DNA from: Amyelois transitella
Taxonomy: Eukaryota; Arthropoda; Insecta; Lepidoptera; Pyralidae
Assembly (NCBI RefSeq): GCF_032362555.1
Contig: NC_083527.1
Coordinates: 3,782,001-3,846,000, forward strand
DNA length: 64,000 nt
Reading direction: 5' to 3'
Below the pieces are notes generated by a model that made no database searches, was not told where the DNA came from, and saw only the letters and a list, made by a program, of their open reading frames with translations. The translations under genes and the position numbers were made by a program. Of the stretch, positions 1-14,953 are shown in pieces (position 1 is the stretch's first letter; each line of letters begins with the position of its first letter).

Positions 1-3000
1 TAAAAAAGCGGACGTGTTGAAATATACTTTTGAAGTGGTGATAATATTGGATATAATTATTGCAATTTTCATGCCAAAAATTAGTTTTTAACTATTTTAG
101 AATTTACATCTGTTTTTTTATCATGTTGACTTGTTTTATCTTTGTTGTTTTATTAAAATAAAATGTAGGTTTCGATACTTAAAAAGAACTATCACATTTT
201 TGTGTAGGTTTACATTGATAAAATGTTTTGTTTATAGAATTTAGGTTTTTATTTTTCTGTTCGAAAGATGATTGTTATTTTGTTTATGTTTTTGTTATAT
301 TTGTTATTGTTTTATCATGTTCGATATTTTCGCATGTTTTTTTTACCTAAATGTCGGTTTAATTTTTTTACTTAAGTTCTAAGATATTTTTATTAAGAAA
401 AGTTTTGTTACAGCCTGTAAGGCTACTATAATCATAATCTAGCAAGTTCCGTGTCACGTATTACAACCACGAATCGTTTATTGCGAAAATCAACAGATAA
501 AATTTTCGACTTTGTAATTAATATTAGCCGATGTTATCTTTCATATCTCCTAACATAGAACAAGAGTACTTAAAAAATGACTAGCCCCGCCTACTAATCC
601 ACGCATGGAGTTCGTGAAAAACTATATTAAAATTCAAAATCATTGTATTGTTTGTCTGTCAAACGTTTACCTAATTAATTTTTTATCAAGTATTTACACG
701 CAACTGTGTCCGCGCGAATTTAGCGCTTCCTACACGTGCCAATAAAGCGCCACCCACAAAGAATATAGGTTTTTCGCAAATACGACAATAAACTTTTGTT
801 TTTACAGGACTGAAAAGTACTCTTCTACAGACTTAAATTTAATTAATCGAGACTCCGGAATTAAATATTTCAAGAAGATTGGTTCAGTAGATAAATCGTG
901 AAGAGAAACATACAAACGAAAACTTTCGCATTTACAATATTAGTTGTGTTACATAAAATCACGCCTCTTTCCTCATGGTTTGGGCATAAACTTTTATACA
1001 TATTTAATTGTTACAGAAATAAAATTTTAAGTACTTGCGTAAGTGTTAGTTCGCAATTTTCGACAGGACTTTTCTGTTTCTCACCTATCTAACAACAAAA
1101 AGAAAAGCTAGTTAGGACGGATGTCAAAAAAATTATAATTATCATTACTATTTTTCAAGCGACACCGAATTGCAAGATATAAATTGTTAAAAACGTTTAA
1201 AAATCGATCAATCATTTTGACGGGACGTTATCTGTGGATTTAGATGTAAGTAAAGATTAATTTTATAAAAGAATAATGTGATTATTGTTATCTTAAATAA
1301 ATCTATTAAAAAACATGACACTTTCTTTCATTTTATATTATCATTGGCGCACTGGATAAAAATTTAATTAATAAATAGGCGTCACTTGTATAAACCCGAT
1401 TTTCACACGAAAATATGATAATCACTTTCGAAAAATACAATTTGTTTTTTAATGAAACAAAGTTAGTCAATTATTTACATTTATTTATTATTTTTACACA
1501 ATAATAATACTTTTATTTCAACAATTAGCAAAAGCAACATTCATTTCATGTGATCGACAAATAATAATTTTGTACTTATTATATTAAAAAAGTACAATAT
1601 AACAAATGCACAACATACTATTTTAAACTATATCAACTATGTTACAAGGCTGCATTTCCACTGATCCGAAGTGAAGCAGAGGCATCGTCAATTATACTTA
1701 TAATTCAGTTTTAATTATCTTTAATCAAAAATATTGCAAACCTATAAAACTAATGATTATTTAAAATAGATAAAAGCGGTTATTCAGTTTTTTACTTAGT
1801 TGCATGATTAATAAAAATTCTGTTGGTTCAATGAACATTCATATCTCTGCTCCATTCTGTACCAGGGAAACATGGGCTGCAATATAATGATGAAACACCC
1901 CCTATTAGTCGGCGACCATCAAAACAGTTCAAACGCCATTGTACAATGAAGGTATTGAAGAACCATCAACATTCTAGCATTTGTCCCGGTCGCGCCCTCT
2001 GGATAGGAATTCCATATTGGAAAGCGAGTGATTATACAACCTCCCTGTTAAACCTAACCTAACCCAGATTAGCTCATGGTTATAATGCTTTCTTGTTTAG
2101 TCACACTCCAAAAAACTAGATGGCGCTATTCAAGATTAAATATATGAACTATTTTGACGGCATCTACCAACAGGACAGAAATGTTCTTTTTTTCAGATAT
2201 ACATATAGATGTAGTCTATATCACAATCTCATAGAGAACACTAACTTGACTGTTTTATACAATATTTTAATATATTTTTGAATTGCATACACCCCTTCAC
2301 AACATAAATATTGTTCATAGGTATAATGATTAAAATAAGAACTTAAAAATTGTACCTAATTTATAATTTATATAAAATTTCTACCAATTAATATTAAAAT
2401 TAAAAATATATACACACATGAATCAAGTTCTTTAGAACCATTATTCAGTTTTATAATTCGTTTACCAGGCATTTATCAAGATCCTTTAATTTAAAGACTT
2501 ATGAAGAAATATATTATTATTAAATTATATTATGAATGCTCTTAAAAATCAAATAATAATAAGCACTGGAAATAGCGTTTACAGAGCATAACCTAGAAAG
2601 TTACGTTTATGGAAAAGGATATTAATTTCCATTCGGTGAAGTACAGAACAATTTTTTTTAAACGCTGACTGCCATTTTTAACAGCACTCAAGTTCAAGAG
2701 ATAAGTCAGTTCCGTGTCGATACTTCGTTGTGTGGCGAGAATTTTTATTTTATAGATTAAATTTACATATTTTTTTCTAATTTTTTTATTTTCTAGCACA
2801 CAACAAAGAATCAAATTTTACAATGAAATGTGTTTATCACAGTCACAGAAGATTTAACGTGTATTCATTTCTATATTCTTCTTCTCGGATTTATAAGTTA
2901 GCCATAACAAGGATATACCTACATGTTAAAAAATTATTTCTAAGTAATTATAAAAATTTCATCTTAATTTATTGGTTTGCTGTCTTCTCTATTTTCCAAT

Positions 3001-3124
3001 ATTGTAATAATTTTAAGCGGCTAAGTGCTTTAGTCTGTATTTTTTTCTATATCTAACGGAAACACATGGATAAGTACCAATCTTATGTTTTACAATAAAA
3101 AATAATTAATTGTTCTAAGTGCTG

Positions 3125-3179
3125 CGAATAATGATTTGACGAAAAAGCTATACAAAAAATCATTATTCGTTCTCGAAAC
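3125..3179. repeat. Inverted repeat, 13-bp arms
   Basis: Arms at 3125-3137 and 3167-3179 (CGAATAATGATTT and its complement) are perfect and separated by 29 bases. It may be a remnant of a small inverted-repeat element. Confidence 0.55.
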
Positions 3180-3894
3180 TAATGATCTTACTATTATTGA
3201 ATAGCAAGTACTGTGTTAGGAAATAAAAATATAATCGGTGAATTATATTTAGTTGCATGATCTCTTTGTCAACTAGATAAAAATTGTTAAAAATAGAGAC
3301 TGAATGGCTTTCCCTAGTGTCGACGAGCCTATCACGCTCTAGAAATGAACGAAATCATTAAGATTCAGTGTAAATGATTGATATACAAACTTATTCACCG
3401 TTTCAAATTCCTATATGATCTTTTTAATTTATATTCTGTGTATTTTCATACATACATAAATTCATATAATCTCGTCTATATGCCTTGCGGGGTAGACAGC
3501 CAAAAGTCTTGAAAATACTGATTATTTTCGTACTTTAAATAGTTTTTCTTTACACTGAGCCTACTAAAATTTCTAGCAAAAACTATACGAATTCATTTCT
3601 TTAATAACAATTATATTCACTGGATCTCTTTTTTTTTTTATTAAACACAGACACAGCAAGATAACAGTAATCCTTTAGGCAAATAAATATTTATCAAACT
3701 CTTTGAACTGAATCGGCTTTATCTCAAATTTTTTTGTGACGATTCTAGATTCTGATTCACTCTGTGGCAACGGTGAAGTGCATTTCATTCAGACAAATAA
3801 ACAATGTGTTGTTCGTTCTTAGTTTTGTTTAGAATTAGTCTTAATTATTTCACTAATTACTTTAATAAAAACGGCATAATATAAGGCAGTAAAA

Positions 3895-4359
3895 ATGCCT
3901 TATACTACGAAAAGAAATTTGGCTTTTACCGCACGCAATCTTACCTGCAGACCTGTTATCAAACGTGTAGCAGTAATTACGGCTAGACCTGTCAAACCAC
4001 CAGTAAATATTTACCACGTTTACTGTGTTATTCTGAATTCTATGGTTTCAACCAAAATTGAACAAATTTTTTTTAATGAAAGATTTGCTATTGACCGCCG
4101 TCTGCATCCCAAATTGATAAATAAAAAAGGAATCATAATGAAATTCCCAACATTTTGTGATCCTTACACATTTAGAAGATTTTCTTTTGCATTTATTTAT
4201 TTACTTGCAAAAGCAAACACAATTATACATATTTTAGGTTTCTTGCATTATATCGTAACATTCTTCTATCTAAGAATCCAATCGAACGAAGTCAAAATGC
4301 CATATCATATTGATGTCACTGATCCCACTTGTGTTATTTATCATAAGCTAGCTACTTAA
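3895..4359 (+). other. Unexplained 154-codon open reading frame
   Basis: An uninterrupted ATG-to-stop frame of 154 codons, long for DNA this AT-rich. The first 45 residues are basic and rich in R, K, V and T, with two similar 'ARxxxxxPV' stretches (ARNLTCRPV and AVITARPVKPPV). The middle has a hydrophobic run near 'FAFIYLLAK'. I recognise no family. There is no clear upstream promoter or splice context. It could be chance, a decayed mobile-element frame, or a real small gene; I favour one of the first two. Confidence 0.2.
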
Positions 4360-5251
4360 CTGCATGGACACTTTATAACATACATATATATCATAAACAA
4401 GAAAATATTCTAAATATTTATTTTATCTTTTGGTAAAAACCCACATGTAAAGCGGTTTTGATACACGAACGTTAACAAGGCATATCTCCCCTTTCTTTCT
4501 ATATTTGAGGTTAACCTAAATGAAAGAAAGAGAAAGAACATAAGATACATACGTCAACTTTCATCAACACACCCACTGCTCTTTAAATATGGTTGATAGT
4601 TATCTCTAGTTCAAACTGTAACACATACGACGAAAGCACGATAGCCATTTTTGTCAATTTTTATTTATAAATAACTAGCAAACCTAGTCCCGTCTTCGGG
4701 TACCATTTATAGATAAAAACCTTCCTCAGAAAACACTCATTCCAACATTTCATACAGGAACTAAATCCTTCCACAATTTTCCGAGATTAGCGCATATACA
4801 AACAAATTAAATAGCTATAGCTATAGGCTATAGGGACTTTATAATATGTAGTGATAGTGATGGATAAATTTTCCGATTGTAGCGATAAACTATCGTTGTC
4901 CCTTTTCACGTCATAATAAAGTGCCATGCGCGCCACAGAAGAAGAACATCACACTCATCTGAGATATAATATAATCTGTCATCCAACCTAACAAAACGTC
5001 TTGTGTCTCATTAAAACATGATTTATCCAATAACAACAGTTTTTACAAATTCAAAAGCGTCTCACATAATCAGTTATTTCAAATTGACCAATCACAAGCG
5101 TCTGTCCGTTGAAAAATCTCAATTGATTGGTCAATTTCTGAACATCATCAACTCTTGTTTCTTTTTTGAGGCACCTTACAATACACATTTACTAAGCTAT
5201 AACAATGTACATTATACATATGGTCACTTACACAATATGTCACATAGTGGC

Positions 5252-8200
5252 CTATAGTCCGGGGCCAATAAATAGTGCACTTACAGCGAAAAACAGGAAC
5301 ACTATACCACCGATTATCGTAACTGTGGAAGAGAGAATATTTATTCCTTTTAATTTTTAGCAACACTGTAAAGAACACCGGGAACATTTATTATTTATTT
5401 TTTTTTAATATTACGTTAAGCCCATGACTTGTCAAGAATTAACTCTCAAGACTGTTAACTATCAGCAAGTTTTCTTTCGCTTAATAAATATATCTCACAC
5501 AAAACGTATCAGTTTCTTACTGTACAAATCATTAAATTAGCTAGGTCTTATGTTAAGAAGATGGAATAAAAATGGAAACCAATCATAGAACTTATGACTT
5601 AAAATAGGTCACTCACTTTACATCGCTTTGTGCAAGACTTAAGAACATCCAGAAAATCTTTTTCCAATTAATATATATTGTGCCGTGTAGTTCCCGGCAC
5701 CAATAGAAAAAGGAATAGGACCACTCCATCTCTCTCCCATGGACGTCGTAAAAGGCGACTAAGGGGTAGGGATTCTTCTTTTAGGCGCTGGGCTAGCTAC
5801 CTGTCACTATTTGAATCTCAATTCGATCTTAAAGCCAAATAGCTTGACGTCGCCCATCAGTATTTTCAAGACCGTTGGCTCTGTCTACCCCGCAAGGGAT
5901 ATAGACGTGATTTTATGAATGTATGTATATGTATGTAAGAAAATTATACCATAAAAATAAACACTCACCAGTCCTGACAGAAATCTTCTGCGCCACCATC
6001 CGTCCACCAATCACAGCCAAGCCGGTGCACAGCGCGTGACCCAGCGACCCGCCCACCACCACCCCCACCGCGTCCTCTCTCGTCGCCAACACCACGGTGG
6101 CTAGCTGCGAACGGTCCCCCCACTCGGCGAGAAATGTGAGCGTTGCCGCTTGAAGCAACACTTTTATGATCGCGTTGCGTTTGCGCCGTCGGTTCTCAAC
6201 TTGACCTTGTTCTAACATGTCTAGCGTCTCTTCTTTTTCTTCCTGCAATCATAGTAACAATTGTTTAAATTGTTTTTAGTTTTTATGCAACTCTTATGAC
6301 AAGTGTTAGTGATTTTGATTGAAAATAATGACAAGAAGATATACTTTGCAACCATATAGTTATTTTTTTATTCGATTAAAGAATAGAAATTTTATTTCAT
6401 TCCAATAGCCGCTCTATCTATCTTTAAGTCTGCGATTTATTTCATTTATACAGGTTCATTGAAGCTTTGCTAATAAAATTACATTGCAGCTTACTGGTGG
6501 AAAATTTATTAAATATACTTATAACATACCAAATACTACTACAAAATATAACATTTAAAAGCGACAAAAGAACTAGATTCTGATAAAATAAGACATGCTT
6601 AGGTATGCAACTGTAATGCCATAAAAAAGCCCCCGTGAGTAATGCACGATGCACCCTATTTAGGCTATTTTCCTTGTAAATCTGTGATACGATTTTATGT
6701 AATTTGTGTGGCAAAAATTCAGGTCAAGATTCCCCCTTACAATTACACAAATAATCCCGCCTCTTTCCCGGAGGGCTAGGCAGAGTCTTCATCTTTTCAC
6801 TTGCCACAATCCCTACATCTTTCGTTGGTACAATGTGTGTCCAATAGTTCACTGACAATCTAAAAGTTGGTCCCCAGTATTGAGCGGAGTGGCGGGGGGA
6901 GGAATTTTTATATTTTTACTAGAGGCCGCCCGCGACTTCGTCCGCATGGAAACCCTATCAATCCCGCGGGAACTCTGGGATAAAAAGTAGCCTATGTGTT
7001 ATTCTGGGTCTTCAGCTACCTACATACCAAATTTCATGGTAATCGGTTCAGTAGTTTTTGCGTGAAAGAGTAACAAACATCCATACAAACTTTCGCCTTT
7101 ATAATAGTAGTAGGACTAGAGGCCGCCCGCGACTTCGTCCGCATGGAAACCCTATCAATCCCGCGGGAACTCTGGGATAAAAAGTAGCCTATGTGTTATT
7201 CTGGGTCTTCAGCTACCTACATACCAAATTTCATGGTAATCGGTTCAGTAGTTTTTGCGTGAAAGAGTAACAAACATCCATACAAACTTTCGCCTTTATA
7301 ATAGTAGTAGGACTAGAGGCCGCCCGCGACTTCGTCCGCATGGAAACCCTATCAATCCCGCGGGAACTCTGGGATAAAAAGTAGCCTATGTGTTATTCTG
7401 GGTCTTCAGCTACCTACATACCAAATTTCATGGTAATCGGTTCAGTAGTTTTTGCGTGAAAGAGTAACAAACATCCATACATCCATACAAACTTTCGACT
7501 TTATAATAGTAGTAGGATATACCTAGCAGATTTTAAGTTAGACAAAGACAAATGGATCTACGAAAACCGCATTCCATAATAAAAAGTGAAACAGCGATAA
7601 TTTTCCGCGCGATGAAAACGGCGTCGCACGTGCCATGTAAGCCCCGCAGTCCTATAATTTTCTCGTGATGCGTGCACAAATATATAGTTAGATATAAATA
7701 AATAAATATATACGGCACAAATTACACTGATTGAGTTAGCCTCGAAGTAAGTTCGCGACTTGTGTTACGAGATACTAACTCAACGATACTATATTTTATA
7801 ATAAATACTTATATAGATAAACATCCAATACCCAGACCAATCAGAAAAAGTTCTTATCTCATCATGCCCTGACCGAGATTCGAACCCGGGACTTCCGGTG
7901 TCGCAGACAAGCGCACTACCACAAAGGCCGTAAAAAGACAAAAAACAATTTTTTTGTTTCCGTTGGTTATATTTAAGTAGATCCCCCATGTCATGAGTTT
8001 TTGTTTTTGGCAATACCTTCTAAGTACAGACACCGGTCCATTACAGTTTTATTATATGTATGTATAACTCGGGCCCGTTCGTCATGCATGCCATGTCTGA
8101 TAAGAAAGGACTCTTTAAATGATTACACCGAGTACTGAGTCATCATGTCTTTGTTAACTTAGTCCAATTGTATAGATATGTATGACTGTCATTAATAAAC

Positions 8201-11200
8201 ATAGGTATCTGACATACATTTCATCAACCAAGTTCATATTTTCTTTCACAAGATTTTCTTTGTATTTTACGTGTGGGGTAATCCATGCATTACTTAAGGC
8301 TCGATAGTTATCAAAACAGGATAATAAAAATAGCAGTGATTATTTTTATTATCCTGTTTTAACTTTTTAAGACAATTTAATTTGAACGCTATAACTGTAG
8401 AATTTAGGACTCATATTTGATGCCCAAAAATATTTTAACTATACTTTCTTACTATCTTTATATAATTTCCACTAAAAAGCTATATATAAGCCACCACTTA
8501 CGAACGAAAATTTATGGTATCGATGATTTTGATTGAATAACCAAATTGAAAAATAAATAATTACAGTTTACTTTATATTAACAAGATTCACTATACTTTG
8601 TTTCTATCATAAGAGAGATAAAGGATTCTAACAAAAAAATAAGCTTATGGAGATCAGTGTACACATTAGTACAAAGAACTTTCCTAAATTCACATTATAC
8701 CTACTGTAACATCAATAATCTCAGTTAAATCAGTTCTTTTTTTAAATGCACCAGGTCTAGAAAGTAGTTCATACTGATGAGTACAAAAACCTCCGGAAGA
8801 ATAATTAATACTTAAAAAATATGGTTATGAAGGCATGATCATAACAAACAAGCGTGTAAAAGCTCTACCAGAAATTAATTTGTTGTGAAAATTTTGCTCT
8901 TACATTTTCCGTCTAAATAAAATTCTAACAAAATTAACAAACAATTCTGGTACTAGCTATCGTTAAAAGCACAAGTTTATTCAAATGCTGAATTCCTTTG
9001 CACTTTAAATAACTATGGAAGCCATCGAGAAGCCTTTTTCAGCGTAATGCGATGTCTGTGCGTGATGGAGCTTAAAAAATAAAAAGGCTAAAAGAAAAAA
9101 AACTAAGGTGTCATTCGTACTGCCAGGCATAATTTCTTAAGATCACCCTCAGCGGTTCTGATCGCGTGGAGGGACCCGCTTGGGGCTCTTCTGGGGTCCC
9201 AGGACCATTGCTTTGTGGGGTGTGCGCGGACCCAGGGCTTCGACACTCAGACGTGGGGGACCCCGAAGTGGGAGACTTCGTCTGCTCTTTTGCAGCTTCC
9301 TGTATAGTACCACACTCTATAGGTACTTTTAATTTTTAAATGTTACTGGCAACTTTGAAAGGGTGAGTTAAAAATGCGAAAACCCCCTTCCCTTTTTACT
9401 GTTAAAAATTCTAAATTCAAAACTAAAAAGGAATTCAACATTTGTACAGCTGTATCTAAAGGAAAATAAATAAAACATGACCGAAATATATTATCTTATC
9501 TAAGAAAAATAATAATTTTATTAAACACACATCTCTCAATACCTACTACTATCAATTAGTAATACAAGGCCCTCTCACTTGGTTTAAAAATCCCTGATAT
9601 ATAAATAACTACATATTTGTGATTATTACTAAAATAACATAAGGATGATTATTTTTAAAGTAAATACATAAGTATTTATTTTTATCAATAAATTATTCAT
9701 GGAAAAATAATTATTAGATAGCGAATAGCGTCTTGTTTAACCAAAAATATGGACTATCGGTGTTTATGCTTTTCTTTTTTAAATAACTTTTAGTTTTTTA
9801 TGCTACAATATGTTAATTCAAACTATGCTACATTAAAATTTCGCTTTATATGAACAGAAACTAAAACAGAATTAAGGTACATGGATTTCAGTGTCAAACC
9901 TAATGCTCTATAAAATAAAGGTCTTTAGAAAAAGAAGCAACTTGTGGTTCATGGCACTTTAGAAAAGGACCACTCTCTCTTTCCCATGGATGTCGTAAAA
10001 GGCGACTCAGCTAGCAACCTGTCACTATTTGAATCTCAATTCTAATATTAAACCATACAGCTGAAAGTGGCCTTTCAGTATTTTCAACACTGTTGGCTCT
10101 GTCCACCCTGCAAGGGATATAGACGTGCTTATATTAATGTATGTAACCATATTTTTGCTCGACAACAGCGATGTCATGGTGGATTTTCAATTGCATGTAG
10201 GAAAAATTCACAATATTTGTTGATATGACAATGCAAATCACAACATCTTTCGGTATTATTGATAATAAATCAAACTCTTTAATCACAAGATAGGACCGGG
10301 TACTTGATAGATATTGTAATCAGATTTATAACAAAAACATTACATAGAACGAGATCTTCCAGAGACATGTATATTGTAAGATCCTAAAAAAAATTATACG
10401 TACGGTAGACTTTAAATCTGAAGAATGTTAACAAAGAGACTTTGGATGAAATGGTACATTTAAAAACTTATTTTTATAAATAAAGTGATATATAAAGTAA
10501 TTTAATAATTTAAATGAAACTATCAAATGACCGCGAAAACTCTACCGTGCATAAAAATAACACCGGAAAATATCTAGTAATAGACCTTGTTCTTTTCCTG
10601 TCAAAACCTAACAAGGCTGTCGCACTTAGCTAAGCTGATGCTAATTCAGCATTTAAGACTTTTTCAATTGAAAAAGAAAATGTTAACTACAAAAGAGTCA
10701 TAATAGACTGGTCGTCTCTTGCTAAATTGAAGACTTAATATTGTATAAAATGATAACATTTATAAGTAAAAGGGGAAGGGAATTTGATGTTAGTATCGAG
10801 GTTAACTTTGATTGAGCTTTAAGTTCAGAAAACAAACTGTTAAATTAAAATCATGAACACCACCCTTAATAATGAGACAAATATTAGTAATGCAACGCAA
10901 CCTCATCACTTGACAAACGCATTATTACGAATATTTTATTTCTGCATAAAGCAATTGGTATTTTAAAGCATGAATTCAGATATTTCCGCAACACTTGGTA
11001 CATTTTTAGAATTACTAAATAACCTTTCATTAGTCATACACCTATAATGAATGGACTGTTGAAGTTTGGCTTAGATACAAGTTTTAATGACGTCGAACAT
11101 CCGAAATAAAAACAGACAATTTTTATATGATCCTAATATTTTTGGCGTCTGGGCCGTACATTCCCATAAAAACACTATTGACGCTGACAGAATTATGTAC

Positions 11201-14200
11201 TAAGTACTGGAATTTTCTCAATCGGTTTTCAAACTTCCTTTTTTTATCACAATAATCTGAATCCATGCTTGTATTCCATCACCAAACAGCCAAACTACCA
11301 AACCCTATAAAAGCTTTAACATCACTAACCTGATCCTCTCTTCTTTTTAGCTCGCTCTGTACTTCTTCCAACTCCTCTTGTCCTTCATTGGGATCCATTT
11401 TCCAGCCATCTCTCAACATCTTCAGTCCAAATATAGCAAACAATGCAGCACTTATATAGTACGTGTACACTCTGGGTATAACTGTCGCTATCCACCCAAA
11501 AGCTGCTGATAGTATGGTCATGAAGACTAGAGCTGATATGGCACCCGCGAAGACTATAACACGAGGATGCTTCATTGCCATGATGGCTGCAATAAAGAAG
11601 GTCTTATCTCCTAATTCTGAGACGATGACGACGGAGAGAGATGCGAGGAAACCTTGCCAGAAGCTGCGTTGGATCGCTGTACGCTGAAATAGAAGGAGAC
11701 GAATATTTAAGGTTTTTAGAATGACATTTTAGAATTCGCAGATTTAAATACAGATATCGTGCACAATATTTACCTATATTGTGGACTTTATGAGCGACTA
11801 AACTGCTTTTTTAGATATTGCAATTTGTTTTTGATCAACATTTCCAACGCTAGCCACGCGATCTCGTTCAAATTTAAGTAATTTTATAATTGAAGTAAGA
11901 TTTGTACATCTCAAGTTAACAGATCAAGAATATAAAGTTTCCGAAACATCAGTCAACTTATGACTGATGTTTCATTGTTTTTTTGTAATCTTGACTTTCA
12001 ATGACAATACTCGTATTTTTCGCACGTAAAATTTTTATACTGTTGATGAGTGCGGATCAAGAGTATGAACACCTTTCCTTTATTTGTTGTATCAAGTTTC
12101 ACATAACAATGTTGTCTGAACTGAATTACATAATGTGTATTGTCTGAGTGGTGTAGACGAGTTAATTTGAATGTTTTATCTTTGATTATTATATTCTTGT
12201 GTAAACTGTTCGTGTTTCTATGATCAGCACGTGTATTTGAAGAATTATACTTTTTGTTTCTTGATGCTTAATTATTTATTTGGCATACTTATAGTTTGAC
12301 GGGTAGTTTGTATACCGTATATATAGTTTATCTACCGCTTCTTTTACACTTGCAATAAATCTTTTTCTATTCTGGGAATCTCATGGACATCACCGTCACT
12401 TAAATATATCTATACTAGAGGCCGCCCGCGACTTCGTCCGCATGGAAACCCTATCAATCCCGTGGGAACTCTGGGATAAAAAGTAGCCTATGTGTTATTC
12501 TGGGTCTTTAGCTACCCACAAACCAAATTTCATCGTAATCCGTTCAGTAGTATTTGCGTGAAACAAACATCCATACTAACATCCTGACATACTCACAAAC
12601 TTGCGCATTTATACCTAACTAGCGAACCGCCCCGGCTTCGCACGGGTGCAAAATTCGGAAAAATCAATATGTTCATTTATCAAAATACATAAAAACCTTC
12701 CTCTTGAATCACTCTACCTGTTACAAAAAACCGCATCAAAATCCGTTGCGTAATTTTAAAGATTTAAGCATACAGACAAACAGACTAAAATAGCGACTTT
12801 GTTTTATACTATGTAGTGATATTAGTAGGATTACAGAAATTAAAAATCCAGGCCTATCTCACTGCAGGATTGTTCAATAAATCAATCATTCATTTGTATA
12901 ATATTCTAACTTTAAATGTGTGTCACTAAAAACTCGTTACTTCGTGTAAGTTTTTGATGGGTATCGCAATGCAGTGTTATTATAAATCTGTTTTCAAAAA
13001 AAATATGGTAAACTAGAGGCCGCCCGCGACTTCGTCCGCATTGAAACCCTATCAATCCCACGGGAACTCTGGGATAAAAAGTAGCCTATGTGTTATTCTG
13101 GGTCTTCAGCTACCTACATACCAAATTTCATGGTAATCGGTTCAGTAGTTTTTGCGTGAAAGAGTAACAAACATCCATACATCCATACAAACTTTCGCCT
13201 TTATAATAGTAGTAGGATGTATTTATTCAACAGTTGCAAAAGTCTATTATATTATATTTTTCATAGCAAATATTTCTAAAGTTGTTGGTCTTTTGCAGGT
13301 GTAGTTACTGTATTGTTTGTTACGCCAGAAGCATGTCAAATATTTGCGCGGTTAATTCTATAAATATTAGGTAGGTAGGTAGGTTTAATTTTGAAACATA
13401 AAATACTTCGTGTTATCGCTGCTTTGTGCTATTTGTGTAGTATAGGGATAATTTAATATCATACTGTTTAAGAAAGTGACCGTGGTGGGATGATTAAAAT
13501 ATTACATACATATATACCTACATATGGTCACGTCTATCCCTTGCGGGGTAGACAGAGCCAACAGTCTTGAAAAGATTGAATGGCCACATTCAGCTATTTG
13601 GCTTAATGATATAATTGAGATTCAAATAGTGACAGGTTGCTAGCCCATCGCCTAAAAAAGAATCCCAAGTTTGTAAGCCTATCCCTTAGTCGCCTTTTAC
13701 GACATCCATGGGAAAGAGATGGAGTAGTCCTATTCTTTTTTGTATTGGTGCCGGGAACCACACGGCACTTAAAATATTTAAAGAACAAATATTAATATGT
13801 CGTTTAGATATTTACAAAAAATAAATCATATTTTTAATTTTAGATATAACTACATGTCATTGAATCTGACCACAAACCACAAAAACAACCACTAACTGTG
13901 ACAAAAATAAAAAACAATATAACAATGATCTGAGACCACTATTATTAGAGAAAAAATTATAATTATAATAACATTCTTCAAATATGAAGACCACAAATGA
14001 TGACGCTTTTGCACCTATCTTTTTTTGTAGAAATTAGAATTTACATCTGTAAGTACTTACATACATTACAAAACAAATGTAATAAATAGTTCTCTTTTAT
14101 GAGTAGGTACTTAAATACTCTAAAGATCTTCGCAGAAAGCGTAACCTGAATAGATAATATTACACGGTCATGTCACGCGTCGCAGAAAATGCTAATATTC

Positions 14201-14914
14201 TTGTTACATTGTTGCATAATACACGGTTTACCTTAGCGATGAGCATTTCAATCAATATCACTTATTTTATCACTGAATAGTATAAAACAAAGCCGCTATA
14301 CGCTGTCTGTCCTTATGTATCATGTAAAATCTTTAAAACTAAAGTATTTGGCTGCGGGTTCTTTTAACATCATCATATAGATGTGAATATATGTATGAAT
14401 GTATAAACCAAACATCAGCATTGCACCTGTAAGAAGCCGGGGCGTTTCGCTTGTATGCTACAATACAAGTATATACCTACACTCATCTATTTTTACTACA
14501 CCAAATAAATGTATTAGCAGACGAATATCGGTATCGCCTTTATAAAGCTTACATACATACATATATACATCTTATCACGTCAAGGGGTACCCTTGCTGGT
14601 TAGAAAGAGCCAACAGCCATGAAAATACTGAAAGGACACGTACAGCTTTACGACTTAAAATTGGAATTTAAATTCGACGCCGACTATTTGGGGAACTGAT
14701 CTGGGTATGTCGCATCCGCCGGGTCCAGGTAGAAGGGGAGGCCGAAGTGGTCCTGGCTTGAAAAGTCCGCGAAACATGATATATGTACGTGCCAATGGTC
14801 TTAAAACTGAACACGCTGAAAACCGGAGAAGGTGGAAGGAAAAATGTCGGAAATCGAACCCCAGGCCTTGAAGCATTCTGGTGAAGGGTGGAAGCAACTG
14901 GGAATACGCAAAGG

Positions 14915-14953
<39 letters not shown>

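Larger units (their letters stand above)
1..5251. other. AT-rich intergenic stretch, no convincing gene
   Basis: I see no exon with family similarity on either strand here. The content is AT-rich single-copy-looking DNA with small repeat pieces: an Element A fragment near 3450-3530, a degraded retroelement tail at about 4677-4850, an imperfect-loop inverted repeat at 3125-3179, and one unexplained open frame at 3895-4359. The last few hundred bases should hold the 3' UTR of the minus-strand TMEM165 gene, which ends at 5252; a minus-strand AATAAA at 4660-4665 is a possible poly(A) signal. Confidence 0.6.

Noticed and set aside
2044-2068. Telomere-like CCTAA repeats
   Set aside because: Only about three units; such short runs are common in moth genomes and nothing else here looks telomeric.
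3940-4000. A mini-exon on the minus strand with a strong CTGCAG|GTAAG donor
   Set aside because: No gene in frame could be linked to it, and the TMEM165 final exon is fully accounted for at 5252-5322.
6918-7518. A CRISPR-like array
   Set aside because: Units are 197 bp, contiguous and without spacers; this is a eukaryotic tandem repeat.
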